From: Methylorubrum suomiense
GTDB taxonomy: Bacteria > Pseudomonadota > Alphaproteobacteria > Rhizobiales > Beijerinckiaceae
Length of the DNA: 64,000 nt
Assembly: GCF_022179765.1 (NCBI RefSeq)
Contig: NZ_BPRE01000014.1
Span: forward strand, 102,554 to 166,553
Reading direction: 5' to 3'
The notes beneath the pieces were generated by a model. It saw only the letters and a program-made list of their open reading frames with translations. It had not been told where the DNA came from and searched no databases. Position numbers and translations under genes: made by a program. Below, one piece after another: positions 42,907 to 53,427 of this stretch. Positions within the stretch are counted from its first letter, which is position 1; every line of letters starts with the position of its first letter.

Positions 42907-44199
42907 ATGGCGAACGTCGTCGTCGTAGGCGCCCAATGGGGCGACGAGGGCAAGGGCAAGATCGTCGACTGGCTCTCCGAGCAGGCCGACATCGTGGTGC
43001 GCTTTCAGGGCGGCCACAATGCGGGCCACACGCTGGTGGTGGGCAACGCGGTCTACAAGCTGTCGCTGCTGCCCTCGGGCGTGGTTCGTGAGAACACCCT
43101 GGGCGTCATCGGCAACGGCGTCGTGCTCGATCCCTACGCCCTCGCCTCCGAGATCGATCGCTTGGCCGGACAGGGCATCACGGTCACGCGGGAGAATCTG
43201 CGCGTGGCCGACAACGCCACGCTGATCCTCTCGCTTCACCGCGAACTCGACGCCCTGCGCGAGGACGGGGCTCCGGGCACCAAGATCGGCACGACCAAGC
43301 GCGGCATCGGACCGGCCTACGAGGACAAGGTCGGTCGCCGCGCCATCCGGCTGATGGATCTCGCCGAGCCAGAGACCCTGCCGCCGAAGATCGAGCGCCT
43401 GCTCGCCCACCACAATGCGCTCCGCCGCGGCTTCGGTCTCGAGGAGATCGCGGAGCAGACGATTCTCGACGAGCTGACCGGCATCGCCGACCGGGTGCTG
43501 CCCTATCAGGACACCGTCTGGCACCTGCTCGACGAGGCGCGCCGCAAGGGCAGCCGCATCCTGTTCGAGGGCGCCCAGGGCGCGCTCCTCGACGTCGATC
43601 ACGGCACCTATCCCTTCGTCACCTCCTCCAACACCGTGGCGGGTCAGGCCGCGACCGGTTCGGGGCTGGGGCCGCGGGCGATCGGCTACGTCCTCGGGAT
43701 CGCCAAGGCCTACACCACCCGCGTCGGCGAAGGTCCCTTCCCGACGGAGCTCCACGACGCGATCGGCCAGCGCATCGGCGAGCGCGGCCACGAATTCGGC
43801 ACGGTGACCGGGCGCAAGCGCCGCTGCGGCTGGTTCGATGCCTGCCTCGTGCGCCAGACCGTGCAGACCTCGGGCATCGACGGCATCGCGCTGACCAAGC
43901 TCGACGTGCTCGACGGCTTCGACGAGATCAAGGTCTGCACCGCCTACGACATCGACGGCAAACGCTACGAGCACCTGCCGGCGAGCCAGGCCGCGCAGCA
44001 GCGCGCGGTGCCGGTCTACGAGACGATTCCCGGCTGGCCCGGCACCACCGCGGGCGCGCGGTCTTGGGCGGAACTGCCGGCCCAGGCGATCAAGTATGTG
44101 CGCCGGATCGAAGAGTTGATCGGGGCACCGGTGGCGCTCCTCTCGACCTCGCCGGAGCGCGACGACACGATCCTCATGCACAATCCCTTCGAGGATTGA
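42907..44199 (+). CDS. purA: Adenylosuccinate synthetase
   Basis: A 430-residue PurA. It begins NVVVVGAQWGDEGKGKIVDWL, the GTP-binding P-loop with catalytic Asp, followed by FQGGHNAGHTLVV (catalytic His), KIGTTKRGIGPAYEDKV, EGAQGALLDVDHGTYPFVTSSN and the C-terminal GRKRRCGWFDACLVR. It joins aspartate to IMP using GTP. ATG 42907 is set by the start of the conserved P-loop strand. A membrane-anchored unknown follows by 53 bases in the same direction. Confidence 0.97.
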   Translation: MANVVVVGAQWGDEGKGKIVDWLSEQADIVVRFQGGHNAGHTLVVGNAVYKLSLLPSGVVRENTLGVIGNGVVLDPYALASEIDRLAGQGITVTRENLRVADNATLILSLHRELDALREDGAPGTKIGTTKRGIGPAYEDKVGRRAIRLMDLAEPETLPPKIERLLAHHNALRRGFGLEEIAEQTILDELTGIADRVLPYQDTVWHLLDEARRKGSRILFEGAQGALLDVDHGTYPFVTSSNTVAGQAATGSGLGPRAIGYVLGIAKAYTTRVGEGPFPTELHDAIGQRIGERGHEFGTVTGRKRRCGWFDACLVRQTVQTSGIDGIALTKLDVLDGFDEIKVCTAYDIDGKRYEHLPASQAAQQRAVPVYETIPGWPGTTAGARSWAELPAQAIKYVRRIEELIGAPVALLSTSPERDDTILMHNPFED

Positions 44200-44252
44200 G
44201 CGCAGGATTGGACCGGTAGAGCCGGCGGACAGGACAGGCGGATCCGGGCACG

Positions 44253-45695
44253 ATGGCCGACTATTATCCGTTGCTCGCGCGCGCGCTCGAAGCCCTGCCC
44301 GATCGTACGCCGGCCTTGCGCAAGGCGGTCTACGACCGGGCCCGCAGCGCCCTGATCGGGCAGTTGCGCAATCTCGATCCGCCGGTGCCGGGAGCCGATA
44401 TCGAGTTGGAGCGCAAGGCGCTCGACGCGGCGATCGGGCGGCTGGAGATCGAGTACGGCACCACGCCCGCGGCCCCATCGGCGGCGCCCGCACCGGCTCC
44501 GGCAGTGCCGTCGGGTCGGCCCGAGCCCAGGGCGGAGATGCCGGCGGTGGCGCCCGCTGCGCCGCCTCGGCCCGAGGCCGCTTCGCCCAAGCCCGTCGAG
44601 GCGAAACCGCCGCAGGCCGATCCTGTCGAGCCCGCGACGCCGATACTGCCGCCCGCTGAGCTGCGCGCGCCCGAGCCGGTGCCGGAGGCGGCGCTCACCT
44701 CCGATCATCTGCCGGAGCCCGGCCCGCCGGTCGACGCGCAACCCTTCGTGCCGCCCCCGCGCCGACCGAAGGTCGAGGAGCGGGCTGAGACACCGGGCTT
44801 CATTCCGGTCGCGGCGAATGCCGAGAGCGACGAAACCCCGTCGAACGATCCCGCGAACGGCCGCCAGCGACCGCGTATCGACGTGGTGGCGCCGTCGGGT
44901 GGTCGATCGCGCCTCCTGCGCAATCTGTTCGTCGGCGCGGTGCTGGTCAGCGTGATCGCCCTGATCGCCGTCGCGGCCTTCTTCCTGCGCGACCAGCCGT
45001 CCGAGCTACAGCGCAATACGGCCGAGACTCAGGAAGGAACCCCCGCCGAGACCCCGGACGCGAAATTCGCCGACCGGGTCGGCGGCGAGGCGGAGTCGCG
45101 TCCGAAGCCGGCGGCCCCCGGCGCAGCACCGGCACAGCCGGAGATGACGGTCTCGCAGCGCGCGGTTCTCTACGAGGAAAACACCGCCGATCCACGCGCC
45201 CAGCCCAATGCCGTCGGCGGCCACGCGGTCTGGCGGCTCGACACCGTGAGTGGCGAGCAGGGTGAGCCGCTGCAGACGGTTCTGCGCGCCACGATCGAGT
45301 ATCCGGAAGCCGGGCTCACGCTGACGATGACCCTGCGGCGCAACCGCGACGCGACCCTTCCGGCCTCGCACACGATCGAACTGGCTTTCACCAATTACGG
45401 CTCGGGCGCCAAGCGTTCGGTGCAGAATGTCGGCCTGCTTCAGCCCAAGGAGGAGGAATCGGCCCGCGGCTCGCCGGTGTCAGGCCTTCCGGTGCGGGTG
45501 CGCGAGAACCTGTTCCTGATCGGCCTGTCGTCACTCAAGAGCGACGTCGACCGCAACACCGATCTGTTGCTGCACCGGAACTGGTTCGACCTTCCCGTCT
45601 CCTACGCATCGGGCTCGCGGGCGATCCTGACCTTCGAGAAGGGCAGCGCGGGCGCCCGCGCCATGCAGGCCGCCTTTGACGCCTGGAAGGACTGA
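44253..45695 (+). CDS. Membrane-anchored protein with proline-rich linker, unknown function
   Basis: A 480-residue single-pass protein. The N-terminal 70 residues form a conserved Rhizobiales helical module (YYPLLARALEALPDRTPALRKAVYDRARSALIGQLR). A long Pro/Ala/Glu-rich disordered segment (residues about 70-200) follows, then one transmembrane helix at about 230-250 (LFVGAVLVSVIALIAVAAFFL), and a C-terminal beta-rich domain (HAVWRLDTVSGEQGEPLQTVLRATIEYPEAGLTLTMTLRR; residues about 320-475). By the positive-inside rule the N-terminal module is cytoplasmic and the C-terminal domain periplasmic. I do not know its role. It lies between purA and rpoH and converges on rpoH. Confidence 0.8.
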   Translation: MADYYPLLARALEALPDRTPALRKAVYDRARSALIGQLRNLDPPVPGADIELERKALDAAIGRLEIEYGTTPAAPSAAPAPAPAVPSGRPEPRAEMPAVAPAAPPRPEAASPKPVEAKPPQADPVEPATPILPPAELRAPEPVPEAALTSDHLPEPGPPVDAQPFVPPPRRPKVEERAETPGFIPVAANAESDETPSNDPANGRQRPRIDVVAPSGGRSRLLRNLFVGAVLVSVIALIAVAAFFLRDQPSELQRNTAETQEGTPAETPDAKFADRVGGEAESRPKPAAPGAAPAQPEMTVSQRAVLYEENTADPRAQPNAVGGHAVWRLDTVSGEQGEPLQTVLRATIEYPEAGLTLTMTLRRNRDATLPASHTIELAFTNYGSGAKRSVQNVGLLQPKEEESARGSPVSGLPVRVRENLFLIGLSSLKSDVDRNTDLLLHRNWFDLPVSYASGSRAILTFEKGSAGARAMQAAFDAWKD

Positions 45696-45718
45696 GAAGT
45701 CCGGGTTTTCGAAGGGCT

Positions 45719-45736
45719 CGCCCCGCTGGCGGGGCG
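45719..45736. terminator. GC hairpin between convergent genes, next to a 10-G run
   Basis: CGCCCCGC / GCGGGGCG stem between the unknown membrane protein and rpoH stops. A run of about ten G then five C follows immediately (45736-45750). Likely the shared 3' boundary of the two convergent transcripts. There is no T-run. Confidence 0.45.
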
Positions 45737-45771
45737 GGGGGGGGGCCCCCGCCTCCCCGGAGCCCGAGACC

Positions 45772-46662
45772 TTACGCCCGTGCCTCGGTACGGGGCAGTT
45801 CGCGCGTGGCGAGATTGCGCTTGACCGCTTCCTGCACCTTCTCGAAGGCGCGCACCTCGATCTGACGCACGCGCTCACGGGAGACGCCGAACTCACCGGA
45901 CAGATCCTCCAGCGTGATCGGGTCGTCGGCGAGCCGCCGCGCCTCGAAGATGCGGCGCTCACGGGCATTGAGCACGCCGAGAGCGTCGCGCAGGGCCGAG
46001 AGGCGGTTGCGCCCCTCCTCCTCGCGGGCCAGCACCGTCTCCTGGCTCGGGCTGTTGTCGACCAGCCAGTCCTGCCACTCGCCCTCGCCCTCCTCGCGCA
46101 GGGGCGCGTTGAGCGAGGTATCGCCGGACAGGCGACGGTTCATGTCGACCACGTCCTGCTCGGGCACCCCGAGCGAAGTGGCGATCGACTTGACCTGATC
46201 GGGGCGAAGATCCCCCTCGTCGAGGGCAGAGATACGACCCTTGGCCTTGCGCAGGTTGAAGAACAGCTTCTTCTGGTTGGCGGTGGTGCCCATTTTCACG
46301 AGCGACCAGGAGCGCAGGATGTATTCCTGGATCGCCGCCTTGATCCACCACATGGCGTAGGTGGCCAAGCGAAAGCCCTTGTCCGGATCGAAGCGCTTGA
46401 CCGCCTGCATCAGGCCGACATTGCCCTCGGACACCACTTCGCTGATCGGCAATCCGTAGCCGCGGTAACCCATGGCGATCTTGGCGACGAGGCGCAGATG
46501 CGAGGTGACGAGCCGGTGCGCGGCCTCGCGGTCGCCGTGGTCGCGCCAGGTCTTGGCCAGGGTGAATTCTTCCGCCGGCTCCAGCATCGGGAACTTGCGG
46601 ATCTCGTCGAGGTAGCGCGAAAGGCCTCCCTCGTTGGCAAGCACGGGTAGTGCGCCAGCCAT
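45772..46662 (-). CDS. rpoH: RNA polymerase sigma-32 factor (RpoH)
   Basis: A 296-residue group-3 sigma factor. Region 2 has YLDEIRKFPMLEPAEEF, HLRLVAKIAMGYRGYGLPISEVVSEGNVGLMQAVKRFDPDKGFRLATYAMWWIKAAIQEYIL. The sigma-32-specific RpoH box QKKLFFNLRKAK follows, and region 4 ends with TLEDLSGEFGVSRERVRQIEVRAFEKVQ. It directs heat-shock transcription and in alphaproteobacteria there are often two paralogues. ATG 46662 has a perfect AAGGAGGTG ribosome site. It lies downstream of rluD with a 221-base gap that must hold its promoter. Confidence 0.96.
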   Translation of the reverse strand: MAGALPVLANEGGLSRYLDEIRKFPMLEPAEEFTLAKTWRDHGDREAAHRLVTSHLRLVAKIAMGYRGYGLPISEVVSEGNVGLMQAVKRFDPDKGFRLATYAMWWIKAAIQEYILRSWSLVKMGTTANQKKLFFNLRKAKGRISALDEGDLRPDQVKSIATSLGVPEQDVVDMNRRLSGDTSLNAPLREEGEGEWQDWLVDNSPSQETVLAREEEGRNRLSALRDALGVLNARERRIFEARRLADDPITLEDLSGEFGVSRERVRQIEVRAFEKVQEAVKRNLATRELPRTEARA

Positions 46663-46883
46663 GTGCACCTCCTTCAACAGCCCCCCTGTCGGGCGGGCTC
46701 CAAGCGCGGCCGCTCCTCTTGAGCCGGCCATGCCGCATCCCATCTTAGACGGGTTCCGCCATGCCCGGTAGCGACCAACGCTGTTCACGCGGGGTCCAAC
46801 GCGCGAAGCGGAGTCCGGGTTTAACGTGTCACGCGGGCGCACCCATCGCGGTGCCGAAACGCACCTTTTCGCCTTCGACCGGA

Positions 46884-47876
46884 TCAAGCCTCCAACGCTC
46901 TGAGCAGATTTGAGAAATCCTCGGGCAGAGGGCTCTCGAACCGCAGCCGTTCGCCGGTGCGCGGATGCAGAAATCCGAGTTCGGCCGCGTGCAGCGCTTG
47001 GCGGTCCAGGGCGGCCAAGGCAGCCCGCGGCTTCTCGCTCAGCCGGGCCGCCTTGGTCTTGAAAGCGGCGCCGTAGGTGGCATCGCCGAGGAGCGGATGG
47101 CCCCGATGGCTCAGATGCACCCGGATCTGGTGGGTTCGCCCCGTCTCCAGACGGCAGCGCACCAGGGCCGTGAGCCCGTCGCCGCCCGGCAGATTCTCGA
47201 CCCGGTAATGGGTGACGGCATGGCGCCCCTCCCCGTCCCGCACCACCGCGATTTTTTCGCGGTTATGGCGTGACCGTGCCAGGGACGCCGTGATGGTGCC
47301 GGCGCGGGGCTCCGGCACGCCCCAGACCAGGGCGAGATAGGCCCGCTCCAGCGCCCCGCTGCGGCCGTGATCGGCGAATTGGGCCGAGAGCCCCTGATGC
47401 GCGCGATCGTTCTTGGCGACGACGAGGAGCCCGCTCGTATCCTTGTCGAGCCGGTGGACGATGCCGGGCCGCCGCACACCGCCGATCCCCGAGAGGCTGT
47501 CCCCGCAATGGGCGATCAGCCGGTTGACCAGCGTGCCGTCCTCATGCCCCGCCGCCGGGTGGACGACGAGGCCCGCGGGCTTGTCGATGACGATCAGGTC
47601 GTCATCCTCGTGGACGACGACGAGCGGCAACGCCTCGCCCTGGGGCTCGGCGGGAAGCGGCGCCGGCACCAGAACCTCGAGGCGGCTCCCACCTGCGATT
47701 TTGCGCGACGGGTCGCGGATCTCCACATCGTCGCAGCGGACGTGGCCATCGCGGGCGAGCGCCTGAAGGCGGGCGCGGGAGAGATCCTCGAAGCCCCGGG
47801 CCAGGACGCGGTCGAGCCGCTCGGGTGCGGCCCCCGGTTCGACGACGAGGCTGCGGACGGTCGTATCGTGAGTCAC
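46884..47876 (-). CDS. rluD: Ribosomal large-subunit pseudouridine synthase RluD
   Basis: A 330-residue RluA/RluD-family pseudouridine synthase. An S4-type RNA-binding domain (residues about 18-75, LDRVLARGFEDLSRARLQALARDGHV) precedes the catalytic domain. The catalytic Asp is in IVHRLDKDTSGLLVVAKN; INKPAGLVVHP-like IDKPAGLVVHPAAGHEDGTLVN and RLETGRTHQIRVHLSHRGHPLLGD are conserved. RluD modifies helix 69 of 23S rRNA (uridines 1911, 1915, 1917 in E. coli). The frame starts at GTG 47876 with a weak site. The rluD-rpoH pairing is common in alphaproteobacteria. Confidence 0.93.
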   Translation of the reverse strand: MTHDTTVRSLVVEPGAAPERLDRVLARGFEDLSRARLQALARDGHVRCDDVEIRDPSRKIAGGSRLEVLVPAPLPAEPQGEALPLVVVHEDDDLIVIDKPAGLVVHPAAGHEDGTLVNRLIAHCGDSLSGIGGVRRPGIVHRLDKDTSGLLVVAKNDRAHQGLSAQFADHGRSGALERAYLALVWGVPEPRAGTITASLARSRHNREKIAVVRDGEGRHAVTHYRVENLPGGDGLTALVRCRLETGRTHQIRVHLSHRGHPLLGDATYGAAFKTKAARLSEKPRAALAALDRQALHAAELGFLHPRTGERLRFESPLPEDFSNLLRALEA

Positions 47877-47956
47877 CGAACTTTTCTCGCTGCAGCGCCC
47901 GAAACGGCTTGCCCGGGCGCGGAGGCCTCGCTATAGCACCACTCGCCGGCCCGGAA

Positions 47957-48032
47957 GCTCCCATCGTCTAGCGGTCTAGGACGTCGCCCTCTCACGGCGA
48001 AAACAGGGGTTCGATTCCCCTTGGGAGCGCCA
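47957..48032 (+). tRNA. tRNA-Glu (CTC anticodon)
   Basis: A 76-base cloverleaf with encoded CCA. The acceptor arms GCTCCCA and TGGGAGC pair fully, with a G discriminator; the anticodon stem CGCC/GGCG encloses CTCTCAC, giving anticodon CTC for glutamate; the T-arm is GGGGTTCGATTCCCC. A terminator follows at 48043-48067. Confidence 0.96.
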
Positions 48033-48042
48033 CCGGTCGAAC

Positions 48043-48067
48043 AAGCCCCTGACGGGGCTTATTTTTT
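48043..48067 (+). terminator. Intrinsic terminator of tRNA-Glu
   Basis: AAGCCCC / GGGGCTT stem with a TGAC loop followed by ATTTTTTG, eleven bases after the tRNA end. Confidence 0.88.
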
Positions 48068-48181
48068 GCCTGAACGCCTTCCATCCAGACGCACCGGGCC
48101 CATCGGCTCGATCAGCCCCGTGCCGGCTTGCCGTCGTGGACGAGGCGGCGCGCATTCGGGCGCATCCTCGTCCTAGGTTTG

Positions 48182-49387
48182 TCAGGCCGCTTCGGCATCC
48201 GCGTAGGAGCGGCAATGTTCGAGGTAGCCGACCTCGTGGCGACCAGCGAGATCGACCACGCTCGACCACAGCCAGGAGGGCGCGCCCTCGGCTTGCGAGA
48301 TGCCGCGGGTGACGTCGCGCCGCCAGTTTGTGCGAACGGTCGCCTTCATCTGCCGGCCATGGGAGGCACCGACCACGTGGGCGAGGTAGCGCGCCGCCCG
48401 CACCGCCTCGCCGCGACCGAACTGATCGACATCGAGCTTCAGGTCCTGCGGCAGCAATTCGCGCACCACGACCGGCTTCCCGAGAATCCGCGCGGGCAGC
48501 ATGCGCTCACCCAGATTCGGCGACAGCGCCCGGGCGCCCGCCACGACGCGCTCGGCCGGGTTCTTCGGCATCTCGACGCCGGGCGCCGGCGGTGCCGCCG
48601 CGGCGACCGCCTCCTTCAGATCGACCAGCGCCAGCCTCGGCTTCTCGCCGCGCTCGTCGATGCGCAGCAAGGCGGCGTAGCGCAGGAAGCCCAGCGAGGA
48701 ACATCCCTTCATCCAGTACGCGGCATCGAGCATGCGCACGCGGGCCTCGCTCGCCTGGCCGTTCAGCGACAGGACGAGGTCCCGCACCCCCTCCTCGCGA
48801 AACAAGGTCTCGAGGGCGTCGCGCTCGTCGGCATCGAGGGCCCAGAAGCGGCGACCGAGGGGAATCCTCGGCTCCACGTCCCTGAGCCGCTCGCGGGCGA
48901 GGTGCTTCCAGTGCCGGCCGAGCGCCCGGCGGCGGACGGTACGGACCGCATCGGGCTCCGGCGGCTCTCCGTCGCCGTCCGGCGCCGCGAGACCCTCGGC
49001 ATAACCCCGCACCATCTCCTCCAGCATCCGCGCGGTGACGACGCCGGGCAGGTTGGAGCCGCGGGCGGCGCTCGCCAGCGAGAGCCCCAGCCGGACGAGG
49101 TCGTGCGCCGGATTTCCGATCACCGTCTGATCGAGGTCGCGGATCTGAATCGCGACCGCCCCCTCCGCATCGGCCAGCGGCCCGAGATTGCCGAGATGAC
49201 AATCCCCGCAGATCCAGATCGGCGGTCCCTCGGGAAGCGTGCCGCGGGGCAGGCCGTCGAGCCACTGATAGAACTTCAGGGTGTTCCCGCGGACATAGGC
49301 ATGGGCCGATTTCGCCATCTTGAGCGCCCGCTGCCGCTCCAGCGTGGCCTCGCGGTCCGCCCGTTCCACCGATCGATGCGACGTCAT
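48182..49387 (-). CDS. DUF2252-family protein (phosphotransferase-like fold)
   Basis: A 401-residue DUF2252 protein. It has the kinase-like catalytic pattern WICGDCHLGNLGPLADAEGAV and IQIRDLDQTVIGNPAHDLVRL, reminiscent of the HGDxxxxN and DxD loops of aminoglycoside phosphotransferase-fold enzymes. Near the N-terminus SAHAYVRGNTLKFYQWLDG is the family start. Later blocks include DAAYWMKGCSSLGFLRYAALLRI and VVRELLPQDLKLDVDQF. The biochemical activity is unknown; the fold suggests phosphoryl transfer. ATG 49387 has AAGGGAAG in front and is preferred to the longer frame to 49480. Single gene, facing the tRNA terminator. Confidence 0.85.
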   Translation of the reverse strand: MTSHRSVERADREATLERQRALKMAKSAHAYVRGNTLKFYQWLDGLPRGTLPEGPPIWICGDCHLGNLGPLADAEGAVAIQIRDLDQTVIGNPAHDLVRLGLSLASAARGSNLPGVVTARMLEEMVRGYAEGLAAPDGDGEPPEPDAVRTVRRRALGRHWKHLARERLRDVEPRIPLGRRFWALDADERDALETLFREEGVRDLVLSLNGQASEARVRMLDAAYWMKGCSSLGFLRYAALLRIDERGEKPRLALVDLKEAVAAAAPPAPGVEMPKNPAERVVAGARALSPNLGERMLPARILGKPVVVRELLPQDLKLDVDQFGRGEAVRAARYLAHVVGASHGRQMKATVRTNWRRDVTRGISQAEGAPSWLWSSVVDLAGRHEVGYLEHCRSYADAEAA

Positions 49388-49668
49388 CCGCTTCCCTTCG
49401 TGCCCCGCATCGCGCCATCCATCCGGCTTGCCAAGCAAACCGACAACGCCGCGCTGCCGGGAAACCGTGGCGCGGCCCAACGTCCCGGTATGGATGAGAT
49501 TCCTTTCCGGAACGTGGGAGGGCTGCGCCGCCTGGGCCCTATCGACCGAGGCGCCGCCAGCACTTTATCGGGAATAGCGCCCGTCACGGCTGCGTTCAGC
49601 TATGGCGAGGTTGCAACGAAGCCGACAAAACAGCGGGCCGACTCTCGGAAACGACTTTCGGCACGACC

Positions 49669-50898
49669 ATGCCCGCGCGGCGACGATCAACCCCCTATCG
49701 GGGCCATTGGGAGCCCGGCGCGTTGCTGGCAGAACGGTTCGGTCTACGTCGACTCATCGCCGCGCTGTTGGCAGCGCCTGAGGAGGCCACGCCCCCTGCA
49801 CGATCTGTGGCTTCGGCGCCGAAAATCCGACCGCCCTCCCGCCCGGAGAGCCGCCGCCACGGCCCGACGCCCGCACACGTCATCGGCCACCGCCAGAGCG
49901 CCGAGGGCCTCGTGATCGTCGATCACACCGACGCACCGGACTGGGATGCTTGGATCGACGCGGAGCCGGGCGGCAACTTCTACGCCGCCAAACCCTGGGG
50001 CACGTACAAGGCTCGGCTGAACTGGACGGTCCGGCGCATCGCGGTCCAGGACGGCAGCGGACGTCCCCTCGCTTTCGTGCAGGTACAAGAGCGCTGCATC
50101 GGGCCCGCGCGCTTCGTCCTGGCACAGGGCTGCCCCGTTTTGACCGCGGCCGGAAGAACGCGGGCGGAAGCCGCGCTGAGCGCCCTGCGCGATCACCTCG
50201 ATCTCGGCCCCTTCGATCTCTTCGGCGTCAATTTCCAGGAATTCCAGGACAACGAGGCGATGTCGGCCTTGCTGGCACTCGGTTTCGTCCCTGTCGTCTC
50301 AGCCCGCCAGCACACGCTCGAACTCGATCTGACCCGCCCGATCGCGACGATCGAGGCCGAGCTCGACCCGAAATGGCGGCGCAAGCTCGCCAAGGCCCGG
50401 CGCAATGCCGATCTCGAGACACGAATATTGACCGGGGCACAGGAGCGACTGCGCGCCTTCGACGTCTTCACCGAGATGTATGCCGCGCTCCGGAGCCGTA
50501 AAGGCTTCTCGAACACCTTCGACCCGCAGGCGTTCCGGGACATCGCCGCCACCGACCCACGCCTCGTCATCCTCGAAGTGCGCGAGAACGGATCACCGAT
50601 CATGGTCCGGATCGCCCACCGGGCCGCCGCGCGCTGGACCGACTTCTTCGCAGCCTCCAACGAGCGCGGACGGGCCACCAACGCCGCCGCCCTCTCGGTC
50701 TGGAGCTCGATTGAACGGGCGAAGGACGAGGGCTGCCCGATCTACGACCTCGGCGGCATCGATCCGGCGGGCGATCGCGGGGTGTTCGATTTCAAGCGCG
50801 GGATCAGCCGGCGCGTCGTCCAGAGCACGCCGCTCTGGCTCTACGGGCGCTCACGCCTCGTGCGCTCCCTCGCTGCCGCCTTCCTGGCCCAGCGCTGA
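49669..50898 (+). CDS. FemAB/GNAT-like aminoacyltransferase-fold protein
   Basis: A 409-residue protein. After a variable basic N-terminus of about 85 residues, it follows the FemAB/BioF2-like acetyltransferase pattern: GGNFYAAKPWGTYKARLNWTV, RARFVLAQGCPV-like segment, LELDLTRPIATIEAELDPKWRRKLAKARRNADLE and the C-terminal GCPIYDLGGIDPAGDRGVFDFKRGISRRVV. Similar proteins with LDLG/DLGGID and FK-F signatures form or modify peptidoglycan cross-bridges (FemX/FmhB) or act near polysaccharide genes. Here a GDP-fucose operon starts 460 bases downstream, so cell-surface modification is plausible. The ATG at 49669 is uncertain; starts inside the variable region are possible. Confidence 0.75.
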   Translation: MPARRRSTPYRGHWEPGALLAERFGLRRLIAALLAAPEEATPPARSVASAPKIRPPSRPESRRHGPTPAHVIGHRQSAEGLVIVDHTDAPDWDAWIDAEPGGNFYAAKPWGTYKARLNWTVRRIAVQDGSGRPLAFVQVQERCIGPARFVLAQGCPVLTAAGRTRAEAALSALRDHLDLGPFDLFGVNFQEFQDNEAMSALLALGFVPVVSARQHTLELDLTRPIATIEAELDPKWRRKLAKARRNADLETRILTGAQERLRAFDVFTEMYAALRSRKGFSNTFDPQAFRDIAATDPRLVILEVRENGSPIMVRIAHRAAARWTDFFAASNERGRATNAAALSVWSSIERAKDEGCPIYDLGGIDPAGDRGVFDFKRGISRRVVQSTPLWLYGRSRLVRSLAAAFLAQR

Positions 50899-51358
50899 GC
50901 GACGGCGACGGCACCCGGTCGCAATCCTCGACATCCTCTCCCGCCGATCAACCCTGCGATCCATCCGGCACGCGCGCCACGAGCGGCGAACACGGCATGC
51001 ATCAAGGCATCGTCGACGAGGCGTCTCCGCCGCCGGGTCGGTTCTATGCAATTCATTACGAGTCGATAAAGGCTGTTGTTACACCGTAATTTAGTCCAAG
51101 ACTGCGAAGGTCGGTCTCATGTTTCGGCGTGAGGCGGGCTTTCGCGGCTCATAACAGGTCGCTTCCCCTCTCGTCGTCTCTCAGGTGAGTCTCCCGCAGT
51201 CGGTCTCGTCCTTTCATGAGCCAAACATCCCGTTTCGGCACAGAGTTCGAGGGCACGCCGCTTGCTGAAGAGTCATCCATCTCATCATCCCGTCCCGCTG
51301 ATCCGAGACGAGCAGGTGAGCTCGCAGTATCCTGAGTTGGCGCGTACCGAGGACTACG
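50899..51358. other. Spacer upstream of the GDP-fucose operon, no gene seen
   Basis: About 460 bases. The middle (51040-51100) is notably AT-richer than the surroundings and is the likely promoter region of the gmd operon, but no strong -35/-10 pair stands out. Open frames here, including a long minus-strand one, are antisense to gmd or lack family features. Confidence 0.4.
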
Positions 51359-52455
<1,097 letters not shown>

Positions 52456-52459
<4 letters not shown>

Positions 52460-53427
52460 GCCGAGCCATGGCGAGCGGGACCATGCGCTACGCACTTTCG
52501 GGCAAGCGGGTCTTCGTCGCGGGCGCGCGCGGCATGGCGGGGGCGGCCCTGGTGCGCCGTCTTGCGCGGGAAGGCTGCGAGGTTCTCGACCACGGCCGCG
52601 AACGCGTCGATCTGCGCGATCTGGGATCGGTCGAGGCCTATTTCGCGGATACCCGCCCGCAGGCGGTGTTCCATGCCGCCGGCACCGTCGGCGGCATCCA
52701 GGCCAATGATCGCTACCCGGCGACCTTCCTCTACGACAATCTCGCCATGGCGGCGAACGTGATCCATGCCGCCCACAACCGGGGCGTGGAGAAGCTTCTC
52801 TATCTCGGCTCCTCGTGCATCTACCCGAAGCACGCCGCCCAGCCGATGACCGAAGACGCGCTGCTGACCGGCCCCCTGGAGCCGACCAATCAGTGGTACG
52901 CGGTCGCCAAGATCGCCGGGATCAAGCTGTGCCAAGCCTATCGCCGGCAGCATGGCAGCAATTTCATCGCGGTGATGCCGACGAATCTCTACGGGCCGGG
53001 CGACAATTATCACCCCGAGAACTCGCACGTCGCCGCCGCCCTGCTGCGCCGCTTTCACGAGGCGCGGGCGGCGGGAGCGCCCAGCGTGACGATCTGGGGC
53101 ACGGGGACGCCCTGCCGCGAATTCCTCTACGTCGACGACCTCGCCGATGCCTGCGTCTTCGCCATGAAGGAATGGTCGAGCGAGGACATCCTCAATGTCG
53201 GCACCGGCACGGATGTGACGATCGCGGATTTCGCCCGAACCGTGGCCCGCGTCGTCGGCTACCAGGGCGAGCTCGTGTTCGATGCCGACAAGCCGGACGG
53301 CACGCCCCGCAAGCTTCTCGACGTGTCGCGCCTGGCCGGTCTCGGCTGGCGGGCCGGCACCGGTCTCGAGGAGGGCCTGCGCCGCGCCTATGCCGACTTC
53401 GTCTCGGGCGGAGGCCGGAACCGATGA
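52456..53427 (+). CDS. fcl: GDP-L-fucose synthase
   Basis: A 323-residue GDP-4-keto-6-deoxymannose epimerase/reductase. It shows the NADP-binding RVFVAGARGMAGAALVRRL, catalytic Ser in LYLGSSCIYPKHAAQPM, the YxxxK pair in QWYAVAKIAGIKLCQAYRR and NLYGPGDNYHPENSHVAAALLRRF plus CREFLYVDDLADACVFAM, all diagnostic. With Gmd it makes GDP-L-fucose from GDP-mannose. GTG 52456 overlaps the gmd stop (GTGA); ATG 52468 is an alternative. The stop overlaps the glycosyltransferase start by four bases. Confidence 0.95.
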
